Below are positions 33,193 through 44,300 of a stretch of 64,000 nucleotides of DNA, piece after piece (within the stretch, counting starts at the first letter, position 1; each line of letters starts with the position of its first letter). The notes beneath the pieces are model-generated. The model was not told where the DNA came from and did no database searches. It was given only the letters and a program-made list of their open reading frames with translations. The position numbers and the translations under genes were made by a program. This stretch comes from Turritopsis dohrnii. Its lineage: Eukaryota; Cnidaria; Hydrozoa; Anthoathecata; Oceaniidae. Location: contig BQMF02000280.1 in NCBI GenBank assembly GCA_027922465.2, positions 186,001 through 250,000 of the forward strand, written 5' to 3'.

Positions 33193-33559
33193 ATTAAAAT
33201 GTCGTTTTTTTTATTCTTTTTCTTGAATGATGTACTTTAAACTTATGGATTTGAATGAAAGACTTTAAGTTAATATTGAAGGGCATTATTAAAGAGACCT
33301 GCAATACTACATACTGACTGGCAGACACGGGAAATGAAAGATGAGCTTCCTTGCGCCGCTGACCAAAAATGGCAAAGTAGAAGAATCCCCATTCCTTTAC
33401 ACATCCTCAGTGCAAAAATGATGAGGTAATTTTTCAAAATGTCGTTCTAGATGACGCTCCTTCTTCGTTGCTTAAAGTGCCTACTAGACGATATTTAAGG
33501 AAAAGAATATTGATCGTCACAGCAAAATATTATTCGTGTACATACGCATAATGTCATTT

Positions 33560-35440
33560 TTTCGCTGATATCGACAGCTTGGTTTAGTCTACCGCCACGA
33601 GTAGCCACTCATTACTTTGATCATATCGGATTTCATTACTTGATTCTTACGTTCATTTTTACCGTAATCTTCTAACGACAACTTGTCATTTTCGCCACCT
33701 CAAGCTCTCTGACGCCCGAAATGCTCTTCCAACGGATCTTGATTTAGCTTATCAGAAAGTACGTAGTTCACCCCACCAATGCCCAAAACCTGTGGAATCA
33801 TCTCAACAAAGGATGTAACTAAAAATAATCGGAAATTTGTTCATAAGTCTCATCCTGCTTAAGACTAGAAAGCAAGTCCACTGAATATTTTACTGTGAAG
33901 AAAATCAACTTACCAGTTATTCTCAACCCTTCTAAAGTTTTCATACTTAAGTAAAGTGCGTTCTTTTCATTCTTAGTCAAATTGGGAATTTGGTATGATT
34001 CTTCTTTCCACTCATTAATGAATCGTAGAAATTCATCTATAACCCACTTAAAATAAACGTAATAAAAAATACAACTTAAAATTTACACCTAACACGCTTA
34101 TCAAATAGGGCAGCATATGACTTGCCTTTAACCTAGGATCGTTAGGTGGACTCATATGGATTCAGGTCCATGTTTCTGCTTTTCTGGCCATCATATTTTG
34201 AATGCACATTTAGACAATCAAAGAAACGGTTCAACATGTAAACAAATTTTCTTGTTGATGAAGTGTCTGAGATAAACCGAATTACTCAGGACCTAAATTT
34301 GGAAAATTAAGTTATATTTTTTTATAAAGAATATAATAAAATGTACAATTGATGTCATTATGCTGTAAATCATTCATACCAAATGGTGAATCAAAATTAT
34401 TACTTAGTACTTAATTATTGCTGAGTTAAACATACCTGGGCCGCCAAAGAGACATTCATCCGTGATCTGGGCGTTAGATACACATGGTCGCTGGTTAATT
34501 TGGTCTGATGAAACCCCAAAGCATTTCGTCTTAGTCCAACATCCATTCCCAACAAAGATACAATAAGCTGCCAACTTATCTGTTTCCCATCATACTAAAA
34601 CAAATAAAAGGTTTTGTCAAAGTTTAACAGTTATTGTCAATAGTTTATCAAACCTGAAATAATGCATAATTTTAAAATAAAGTTTAAAATAAATTTTTCT
34701 GTATGATGCAAATCTATTAAACGTCCAGTATGTCAAACCATCACTTGAAACATTGGCACCATCTGCTCTCTTGTGTAAACGATAAAAACATCTATTCGGA
34801 GATGACCCAATCGCTGACAAAAAACCACACTTTCAAATTTATACTTTCTAGCACTTTTACAGACTCCCAAACACATGGATAGAGTTGGTCACTAGTGAAG
34901 CCTTCACTTGCATAATATGCAAATGGGTATTCCAAAAGAGCCCTCTTACCATAAAGGTCAGGACATGGGTAGCAACAGGCTTATGCTCAAAATTCACCTC
35001 AACTCTCACTTTGAATTCCATCAGTTCATTGTTGAGGTTGCCAAGATCACAAAAACCAATTAACTGTCCACTGTATTTATTGAACACCAAACCACTTTTG
35101 ATCTTCATTTCGTCAAATAGAATACCCACATGACGTTCATAATCACCAAAATCTTTTGCTTCATTAAAGAGAGCCTTAACCACATCTGGGTTTATTCCAC
35201 ATTGGGGTTCTGTAAAGTTGGTGTATTTTTCCAATGTAGTATGATGTGGTAGATGGAGAAAACCTGATTTTCTTAAGTGCTCATATGCACCTGGAGGAAT
35301 ATGGACATACACCACCATAACGGGGTGCCATCTCATGCTGTTTGTGTATGCTGTTTGTGTATGCTGCTTGTTGCTTTTGTTGTTTCCAAAGTAGAAACTG
35401 TGCAGAATCAGGATCAAAACACTCCTCGTCGACTTCATTA
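33560..35440 (-). pseudogene. P-element/THAP9-type transposase, decayed
   Basis: Minus-strand segments in correct order: KYTNFTEPQCGINPDVVKAL, VGILFDEMKIKSGLVFNKYS with GQLIGFCDLGNLNNELMEF (34900-35330), then SSPNRCFYRLHK..SSDGLTYWTFNRFA (34720-34815), a segment GLRRNALGFHQTKLTSDHVY then LTPRSRMNVSLAAQ (34440-34570), TPIHMSPPNDPRLK (34130-34170), TKNEKNALYLSMKTLEGLRI (33920-33990) and LNQDPLEEHFGRQRA (33700-33770). These are hallmark blocks of THAP9/P transposases, including the FDEMKIK stretch holding a catalytic Asp and the NQDPLExxFGxxR block. The N-terminal THAP zinc finger is missing and several frame breaks separate the blocks; some gaps may be introns. The 5' end abuts a LINE fragment at 35459. 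Confidence 0.75.
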
Positions 35441-35458
35441 AGAACATTCATTAAGAAC

Positions 35459-37025
35459 ATCCGATGTTGAATATGTTACTAGCGGGGTTCCACAAGGATC
35501 AATATTAGGCCCCCTCCTCTTTCTTATCTTGTTCAATGACATTGGAATGCACCTAAAACACTCCCGCATTGTTAAGTATGCTGACGATTCAGTGATTTTT
35601 TTCAACCATAAGGATTTTTATGTAATCCAGAATTCCTTGAACATTGACGTTGAATCCCTTGCACAATGGTTTGACGACAATGACATGATTCCCAATTTAA
35701 AGCCCGGAAAGACTGAATGAATGTTATTTGGTACATCGCAAAAACTGTCAAAACTACCCAGCAAATACTTGAACATAGTGTTTTGACATAGAAAGATAAA
35801 TACCCAACACATATAAGTATCTTGGGAACAAAGTTACAAACATTCTTAGTATAAATGATCAATTTGACTCGAATTATAAGAAATTTTCGAGTCGTTTAAA
35901 TCTACTACGGAAACTTCGATTCTTGATGGATACTAAGTCTGCAACCACGATCTACCATAGTATTCTTCGTCCAATTTTTGAATACTCCAGTGCCCTATCA
36001 TTAAAACTGAACGAATCACAAAGATCAAAGCTACAAAAGCTTACAACTCGTGCAACCAGTTTCCGATGGAAGTGTTCCAATACCGTCGATAGAAAACATT
36101 AACAAGTTGTCAACTTGTATGTTTGCACATAAATATATCTCGAAATCTACTTGCTCAAACTTTCATAACTACTTCACCGAGATGAATCATAAACTCAGAA
36201 CCAGAAATAATGGGATCAGTTTGGCTTTACCAAAAGTGAGAACGGAATTTGGAAAGTGTGGTTTTTATTTCCAAGGTGCTACTCTTTATAACTCTCTACC
36301 GACTGACATTCGTAGACCATGGACGTATAAAAAGAGAAGGACTCACAACTCATTTCAATAGCTATTCAATTCTATTGTTAAAATCCATTGTGTCGGCATC
36401 CCTTTCATACCAAAGCGCGTCTCGCATTTCACTGGATTTTTGTTGAGACGAACGATTATTTACGTGCCAATCCAACGCGGAAAACTGAAATATCAGAGGA
36501 ATTAAGACTCATTAGCTTTCAAAACACTTTTATTCATTGTTCAAAGCCACAGACGACGATATTTAATTGTTTTTAAAATGTCTTTGAGTTTGCTAGAAGA
36601 TGTTACAAGTGAAAATAGAAGAAAATCATGGCACAGCGTCTCTGCATGTTATGAAGTTAATATTTGCGCCTCAAAAATGCCTAAGCTACACAAAACAGAG
36701 AGATAGTTTATCTATCTTTTCTGAAAGTTTCAAGTCTGAAGCTTTAGGAACTCCTAAGGAATCATACTTTTAGTTTTGGTGTTTTTCAACAGTTTTCGTG
36801 TTTATAACAAAAGGCTGCTAGTGTGGAAGCCAATGGAAACATGTATTTTTAACAGCACTTGAGGGAGTTTCAAAACTGCTTTTGTCAAAATTTCAATAAA
36901 GCGAGGCGAGCTTGTTTGAATAGATTTATAAAAGTTGTAAGTCCTTCTCTTTTTATACGTCCATGCGTAGACAAAACGATGTGAAAAAACTCAAAGATAT
37001 GCTGAAAAAGCATTTTAGTGTCTGA
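35459..37025 (+). pseudogene. LINE reverse-transcriptase fragment split by a MITE
   Basis: Starts within the RT palm (VEYVTSGVPQGSILGPLLFL, then VKYADDSVIFF), continues through NIDVESLAQWFDDNDMIPNL, and after several frame breaks shows LRPIFEYSSALSLKLNESQR, ISLALPKVRTEFGKCGFYF and GATLYNSLPTDIRR. A 648-bp MITE interrupts at 36318; the C-terminus resumes as RRQNDVKKLKDMLKKHFSV and stops at 37025. 5'-truncated non-LTR (Jockey/CR1-like) element. The interruption is a clean insertion because the reading frame resumes exactly after the target duplication. Confidence 0.75.
36318..36965. mobile_element. 648-bp MITE with 7-bp target duplication
   Basis: Begins CATGGACGTATAAAAAGAGA and ends with its inverted copy; the TIR extends at least 30 bp through AGGACT(C/T)ACAAC. 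The heptamer CGTAGAC lies on each side (36311-36317 and 36966-36972) and corresponds to a single heptamer in the interrupted LINE frame. No transposase. The CATG start and 7-bp duplication are compatible with the P superfamily (CATG.. ends, 7-8 bp duplications), whose transposase relic lies only 1 kb away, but no direct link is shown. Confidence 0.85.
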
Positions 37026-37172
37026 TTCAAAAGTATATAATTTCGATTAGTATACTTGATTCATAACCTAGGACTGAGTTAGGAGATGAAGATTTTATGA
37101 GTTCTTCTTTTACCTTTTGCCTTTCCTTTGCCTAGGTTTTTTAAATTTTTAAATTTTAAGGTCAATTACAGG

Positions 37173-37208
37173 ACGCTCATAAATAAATAAATAAATAAAT
37201 AAATAAAC

Positions 37209-37239
<31 letters not shown>

Positions 37240-37245
37240 AAATAC
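37173..37245. repeat. (AAAT)n microsatellite
   Basis: About seventeen AAAT units with single interruptions. It follows the LINE fragment by about 150 bp and may mark a retroposon tail. Confidence 0.9.
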
Positions 37246-38128
37246 TTAAATAATATACTGGTGACCACACATTTGAAAGTAAAAAAGAAATGCATCTAAC
37301 GCATCAAAAGACAGGTCCACCAAACCTGTCGGAATCTAATACGAACTTTATGGTAGAACTTAAAAGCTCATTTAATTTCCATGTAAGACACGGATCACCA
37401 TATAACAAGATCCGACATAAATTATGAGGATTGAGTGGAACAAGATGTTGAAGAGCAAGCCATTCATAAGAGAAACTGGATCAATGTAATAAGTAGTGCT
37501 CAGTGGTTCCAATGGCATTAGTGCGACATGCACGGATCAAGGAGCACGAGTATCTAAAAAACCATGTCTAAACTTGTGCGTGACTAAAACCAACTCTCAT
37601 CCGTGTAAGCAATGTGAGACTATGGTTATTTCGTAGATTAACACGATATAGCGTTTGGTTTCAAAAAGGTTAGAATAGAATAACACGTTTAAAACGTGAA
37701 ATTGATGGAAGTTCACTTATATGACTATTTAGGCTGTTCCACTGCGGCATACAAAAGGGAAAAAAGAATTGCGGTACCGTTGTGTACGATTGATAGAAAA
37801 GGAGGTCGTTTTCTTAGGTTGAGTAAAGCTGAATTCTGAGCTGGTAGATAATTAAACAAATATTGTCCGTTTAAGACCGTTTAAGATTGTGTAGAAGAAA
37901 AATAGCCGCCGGCTGTAACGCCTGTCAGCTAAACTTTCAAGACCGATCTCAGAATACATTTTTCCCTCGGTGACCCACGAAATCAACCAGTAATAGCTAC
38001 ACAGGCATTGTATTGAGCCACTTCAAGTTTATGTGCACATGAAGAGTTACCAGTTTATAAGTTACCAGATTATGTCGGATGACGAAGAAATAGTTTTGGC
38101 TGATTTTGACGTGGTGTAGATGATTTAG

Positions 38129-38416
38129 ATGACTTTACTTTACAAATTCCCACTGTTGTTTTTGTTGGCTGGGGATGACGGTGAAGTATTAAAAGTTGTT
38201 GATTCAGTTCATGAAAATATTGAAGTTAATCAGTCATCTGCATTCAGTTACCAATGCTGGAAGAAAAATAATAATTTTTTTTACATGAGGCGCTTAGAAA
38301 AGTGTAAAAAAAAAACAGTTGATGAAGAAGAATTTCACATGCATAATGAACTGTGCTCACAATTTGCATATACAATGAGTCAACACCAACTTGGTGTTAT
38401 TGATTTCTGTACATAA
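38129..38416 (+). other. Unrecognised short ORF in a decayed element
   Basis: A 95-codon frame (MTLLYKFPLLFLLAGDDGEV, later YQCWKKNNNFFYMRRLEKC). Just upstream, MSDDEEIVLADFDVV is readable before a stop (from about 38073), as in the N-termini of some transposon-borne ORFs. It has no recognised domain and converges on the minus-strand zinc-binding relic at 38644. Could be an element ORF or a chance frame. Confidence 0.25.
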
Positions 38417-38643
38417 AAAGAGCTGATGTTTTCGAAATTTCACAATTAGGATTATGAACTTCTGGAAAGATATATAATTCATTCCATGCATAAAAACACT
38501 GAGCTTGTAATCCTATTTCAGTTTATTTGGGACTTTTTAGAGTAATGTTAAAGGAAAGAAAATAGTATTTAGTTAAAGATTGTTTTGCGGAAGCAAGTCA
38601 TTAAAAGCTGACAGCAGTAGAAGAAAAACTCTACATGTAATTT

Positions 38644-39340
38644 CCACTTGATTTCTCACACTGTTCCAGTTTACGTTTGCATTCTTCATAAATAAAATAT
38701 GGATGAACTGTTGGAATATCCTCTGTCAAATTATGCCCAAATAACTTGAATATTTCATCTTTAAAATCCATTACTTTCTTCAGATTCTTATACTTATCAC
38801 AAGTCTTTATTTCATTGGCACATACACGACATACACACTTTAGTTTCTTTGAAACATCCCTATAAATATTGCCAATAACTTGCTGGATGAAAATTTAAAC
38901 TGAAAAGACAATTATTCCATCAGATATAAAAGGAATACTTACATAATAACAAATTCAGTCTGTTTACTGCAGTAACTTCTGTCCAAGTGCCGCTTGAAAA
39001 TACAAAGTACCGCTACTAATAATCAACTTAAATGCAATCTATGGTCATCAAAGATACCACTACACTTATTTACACATCCTCCAGACTTTATCTATAGCAG
39101 GAATTGAGTCCTGAAACATTCACTTTTTAACAACTTGAATTTTCGGTCTAAGAACTTTTACCCACGTGTTTATAGTTTTTCTCCTTTGGCAAATCGACAA
39201 GTCCAGACACATTTAACACAGTAATTCAGGAATGTTTTTCTTTGCTCGGCACCTCTCAGAGTTTTTAAAATACAGTGGAAATCAGCAAATAATTTTCAGT
39301 TCTTCTGCTACATACGATTTACCATTCGCCATTTTGAACT
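38644..39340 (-). pseudogene. Relic with CxxC...HPxxI zinc-binding segment
   Basis: The minus strand from 38888 reads KLKCVCRVCANEIKTCDKY, MDFKDEIFKLFGHNLTED, IPTVHPYFIYEECKRKLEQC and ends NYM before a stop. The pattern CxxC - helix - HPxxIxxxC matches a small zinc-binding domain common at the N-termini of multi-copy cnidarian proteins, some annotated as RAG1/Transib-like; here one cysteine of the ICxxC motif is Tyr. About 200-450 bp upstream, broken segments (MANGKSYVAEEL at about 39340, INTWVKVLRPKIQVV at about 39150) belong to the same relic. Function not assigned. Confidence 0.45.
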
Positions 39341-39476
39341 TCCCGCTGATAACAGAGTTAGAACATCAAACGGTTGCCGACACAATATCGACACAAAAGA
39401 AACAACAATAGATTTTTTAGATATTGAAGCCGTTCACTATCCATCTCTCACACATCCCTGGTTTAGCTTACTATTT

Positions 39477-40560
39477 TAAACTAGCATGTAGCTTTAGCTA
39501 AAAATGCCCCCGCGCTCAAGCATTCCAATTTGTACACACAGCAAGCTATGCATTGCAAGCCTATACAACGGAAACAAAAACAAACAAAACTCTGTTACTT
39601 TTTGTTATCTCTTACGCCTATGTCACACTGACGCTAATACACCTTTCAAAACGTGTAAATAAGGCTTAACAAGTAATGTCAGAAAGTATTTGCTACAAAC
39701 AAAAGAAATGTGTGAACTGAAACATGGATATGTATTTTATAATCAAAGTAAGATTTGTTTAAGAAATCATGTATGAGCCAAAAAGAGCCAAAAGAAAAAA
39801 AAAATTTTTCAAAAAAAAAATTCAAGCGAAAAATCCATTAGAAACTTGCGTTTCAAATTTTAATTCAAAACAAAAAATAGCCAACGTTTACATAAAATAG
39901 CAAGAAAAAAATATAAAAAGGTTTTATTGATCATGATCACTAGTGGAGGACAGTTAAAGAAGAAAAACAAGAATTTGTAATATGGCTTTCTTGCATACAC
40001 CGAAATCCAATTAAAAAGATCCACTAAAAATCAGTGCATTGAATAAAATTTATTGAATGAAAGATTTAGAGCTAAAACATATACAAACATAAAATGTTTA
40101 TGGTTGGCAAAATTTCAGATTTCAAGCTGTGCTTCAAAATCCTTGTTGTTCACTTCACTAAAACAACGCAAAAGTAATATGAAAAATGTTTAATTAATTT
40201 TAGCATACGAACTTTTTAAATAACATATATAATATAATAATAAATTAGGAAAGAGATACGAAAACACATTCTATCTCCCACTTACAGTACCATGCTTTGA
40301 AACGGGAAAAAAGCAAAGTCAGCTAATAATTGTATTCCACCGTGTAACGTCAACACGAAAGTTGGAAGATGATGATTATGAGGATGAAGAACAAAATCGG
40401 AAACTGACATTCGCCTATCTCGTGAAACTACTATGCCTCGCTCGCTCGCTGCGGGGGCAATTAGACCGAGATGTTTGTGGGATTCATAAACAGAAATATC
40501 CATGCCATTAAATAAGATAGCGGCAGCATTAGCAGAAGCAAACATTTTAAAAACATAAAC
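39477..40560. repeat. Dispersed 1-kb duplication, copy A
   Basis: Collinear with 51930-53000: CTAGCATGTAG.TTTAGCTAAAAATGCCC, GTATTTGCTACAAACAAAAG, TCAAGCTGTGCTTCAAAATC, CAGCTAATAATTGTAT.CCACC and TATCTCGTGAAACTACTATG appear in the same order and orientation. It sits about 0.8 kb upstream of membrane-protein copy 2. Both copies share a minus-strand frame (GIVVSRDRR.SV.DF) but it is not otherwise conserved, so I treat the block as non-coding. Confidence 0.8.
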
Positions 40561-41337
40561 TTTTATTGCCTGCTTAGAAGGGTCAGGATTAATTCTGAAT
40601 CTATGCTGAACAGATTACAGCATGCAATATTTTGCAAGGCTTTCAATATATCTTTTAAACTGGAAAATGCCTATTTTATCTATTTTTTCTTGGTCAGAAA
40701 AAACTTCAGATGCGCAGATTGTTCAAGCCTCAAGGTTTTTCGTTGAATGTGTAAACATAAGTTCAAACATTAAAAGGAAGCCGATTTATTTTTTATGATA
40801 AGTGGTCACAAATGAATTCTAAGAAATCTATATGTTTTTGTGTATATTTTTGCTTACGTCACTGGAATGGAGGGTGTCTTAAATAACTCAATCAAAATGT
40901 TTACACGTTGGAAATGGACGTTAGTATAAAAAAAAAACCAGAACATTCTCCCTTAAACGACTCCTTTCAATAAAATTAAAAGATTGATATAGCTTTGGGC
41001 AATTTTGTCAACTTTTTACCGTTCAAATATAACAAGAAACCTCCTGTAATTTATAGATGTAGGAAAAGCAGTATCAACCGTTCACTTTTCAATGCAATTG
41101 CTTTTATAAATATATTAAATTACTGAAGAGTATATAACTGTATCAAATTTTCAGTTTTTATTCATTTGTTATTGCCATGCCCATATTTGTTATTAAAAAC
41201 AGCAAATCATCCAATCAAATTTATACACGCATAAACAATACTTTCAACACCGATTTAACAATCGAGTAAGAAGAAGTAGGGCGTCGTATTGGTCGTAGGA
41301 GTCGTAGTAAGGATAAATATATAACTAGTTTATTACT
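40561..41337. promoter_or_regulatory. Upstream region of membrane-protein copy 2
   Basis: Contains weakly conserved pieces of the copy 1/copy 3 upstream block near 40780-40930 (AATGAATTCTAAGAAATCTAT; TGGAAATGGACGTTAGTATAAAA) followed by about 400 bp of unique AT-rich sequence, including GTCGTATTGGTCGTAGGAGTCG just before the ATG. The promoter is likely here, but no element can be named. Confidence 0.35.
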
Positions 41338-44300
41338 ATGGGTGTAAGCGTTTGCGACAAAAACAGAATCTATGGGTCTTTCGGTTTACTCACAATATAT
41401 TTTGGGCTGTTGGCTGTTTTCATGTATTTACAAGAGTTATTTGATGATTGGATAAAGGGAGCATTCGCTATAACATGGGTTATCATTTATTTTATTTCTG
41501 GATTTATATTGGCAATAATATCGACCCACAAACAGTAAGTAAAAGTTTCCTGTCGGCATTCTTTTTTCAGGTTTCTAAAAAGCCTTTCAAAGGAAATGTT
41601 TTAGAATACAGATACCATAAATGACCCATTGATGTTAACTTCTGAATAAACTCCCCTGACTGAATAAACGCCAATGATAAGGCAATTAACATGCTAATAA
41701 ACGCAGCTTTTCTAATGAATGATCAGAGTAGCTCTTCGAAAGTAATGAGTAAAGTAAATTAATGAAAGGCCCAGGGCAAGTATTCATGACATTGACAGCT
41801 TCCATTTTCAAAAACTTAACAAAGTTTATGGATTTGACAATTTACAGATATTCCAATAGATTGTTCTGTGGCCATGCGAAGCAGTAATTCGCAAAATTGT
41901 TTTGAACGAACAAACTTTCACTATAAATCAAATTATCATCTATCAAATTCTTTTTTATATGTATGGTTGCAAAACTGAAAACAAAGACTGCACCATCCAT
42001 ATTTCAAGATTTGTACAAATTGAAATCAGGTTAACACAAGATTTAAAAGAATTCTATCTGCAACTTATGGTCACAATGAACTCAATAAAGTCAATGTAAT
42101 AGATTCTTTGCAGTCATAGTAGTCAAAAACACTCCACAAGATTACAAATTTTATAGAAATTTTGAATCACAAACTATGTTTCTCCTGTGCACTTAAAGGA
42201 AGCGAAAAATCCATAAGAAACACTGCTCTTTAAACTTTGATTCGAAAAACTGTACCGAATCTTCACATAACAAAACAGAAAAATAGATAAAAAGGTTTTT
42301 AATAAAACGTTAAAGTAAGAACATTTGCTAAGACTAATCTTATCAATCGCTGCACATGACATTACCAACAACAAAATCATTAGTTCAAGTTCAAGTGAAT
42401 TTGATTTGTTTGAATTTCTCCTCTTTGTAATTTTTATGAATAGGATCTAAAGAATAGGGACTTTTCAAGCCTACTTACTTTCATTACAATGTATATATAT
42501 ATTCGCTAAGTTCTTTTTACAGACTCAAAAGCACAGACCAAAATGCCATAGTAGTACTCCAAGAACGTTTTAATGCGGTATTAACTTGCACCACCGTAAT
42601 AATAGAACATATTTTTTACTTATTTATGATGAGTGAAACCAAACAATTGAAAATCAAAATTTAAAACATAAGATTTACACTTAAGCGGTATTACAACAAG
42701 TCATATCCTTCAGATCCGTGAATCAAGGTAATCAAAAAAAAAAAATAAATAAATAAAAATAAAATAAAATAAAAAAATAAAAAATGAAAAAAATTTTAAA
42801 ATAACAACAAAATTGCAATCTCATGTTCACAGCTGTTTGTGTTGTGAGTGACCTACTGTCTTTTCTACACGAAATGGAAACACGCAGCATCAGCAACAAT
42901 AGCTGGCCTTTGACATATGTCAGTACTTTGTCATATTTACAATGATTTTTATTTGTTAGTATATTTTATATTCAACGCCTATAATAACAAGTTTTAAACA
43001 ACAATCTTTTAACAAGAACTGGCAAATAAATAGGACAATGAGATCAACTTGATCTTCTTCAAGTTTCTACAAGGTTTTACGAGAATATCAACGCAATAAT
43101 TATACTATAATTATATAACAATAATTATATAATAGTTACAGTGTCCTTACAGCTACATTATGTTAAATATTTTGCAGTTTGTTCCCAGCGGGCACAAGAC
43201 GTCTTTGAGACGTCTCATTTTAATCGTAAAATGGTCGTTTGCTTTCCAGATCATTTTGCGACGTCGTAGGGACGTCTGAAACGGGACGTCACAACTGGGA
43301 TCCTTTTACGACGTTTTTGGGGCGTCTTTATACGGATTGAATAACGACCTTCGAAACAATTGTAAATTTAAGATCATTTTGCGACGTTGTTGGTACGTCT
43401 GAAACGGGACGTCGCAATTGGGATCCTTTTACGACGTTTTTGGACTTCCGAAACAATTGTAAATTTAAGATCATTTTGCGACGTCGTTGGTACGTCTGAA
43501 ACGGGACGTCGCAATTGGGATCCTTTTACGACGTTTTTGGACGTCCTTATACGGATTGAATAACGACCTTCGAAACAATTATAAACTTAAGATCATTTTG
43601 GGACGTCGTAGGGACGTCTGAAACGAGACGTCGCAATTGGGATCCTTTTACGACGTTTTTGGGACGTCTCTGTGCAGATTCAATAACGATCTTCGAAACA
43701 ATTATAAACTTTCAAAAGCAATCAGTCTGTTTAGAACGATTTATTGTAAATGTTTTTAAACGTCTTGACAACAAGCAGCGGTGGCATAACGGTTGCGAGT
43801 TCGGCTGGCACACAAGAGGTTCCAGGTTCGGGTCCGCCTGTGGCCTATTACAGTTTTTGAAAGAGTAAATTTCATAATCCTGCGACGTCGTTACGATGTC
43901 GTTTGGATGTCATCGAGACGTCTCAATGAAGATGTAATTGGGACGTCTTTTGAGATTCCCACTTCGCGACCATTTTGAGACGTCTTAGGGACGTCTTGAA
44001 AAGACGTCTTTGTGCCCGCTGGGTTAAACGGATTATATTGGAAGCTTGCAAACATAGAAAACATTCTTTCTTTATCTATCTATATAAGGTATTAATGTTA
44101 TACGTACACTTGTAATTTATTTACTTGTTTTTGTTTACAGTGACAAGGCTCCATTCAGTTATACATGGTTGAACGCGCAGTTACTCCATTTTCTGGTTTT
44201 CATTATCATTGGTTATATGTTTGCCTTGGAACGTGCAAACCATAATCTTAAAATAGTACGTTCGATCCTTTGCTCGTAAATCACCTATCCCGTTTCAAAT

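Larger units (their letters stand above)
29006..33228 (+). mobile_element. Penelope-like retroelement with inverted terminal arms
   Basis: The unit starts ATTCAAGAAAAAGAATAAAA (29006) and ends with its inverted form at 33228. Between them lie an inverted partial copy of the 3' end (29006-29455), a plus-strand RT/C-terminal ORF (about 29470-31177), a nested mariner element (31179-33019) and the remaining 3' end (33020-33228). RT motifs SLFTNIPL and DGVAMGSPLGPTLANFFL plus the downstream SEHTGISALTGESI..SDHLKEC..LEIKESLFIMKD region are characteristic of Penelope-like elements with a GIY-YIG-type C-terminus. Flanking inverted partial copies are known for this class. Confidence 0.8.

Noticed and set aside
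40282..40545. 87-codon minus-strand frame sharing GIVVSRDRR with 52817-53050
   Set aside because: Similarity arises from the 1-kb duplicated block; the two frames differ widely outside a short stretch, so coding conservation is not shown.
43776..43848. Functional tRNA gene
   Set aside because: A/B boxes are present but no complete cloverleaf could be drawn, and it sits inside a TIR element; treated as tRNA-derived.
43659..43978. Overlapping plus-strand frames of 61-69 codons
   Set aside because: They run through the repetitive ACGTC element and its tRNA-like part, with no conserved protein pattern.
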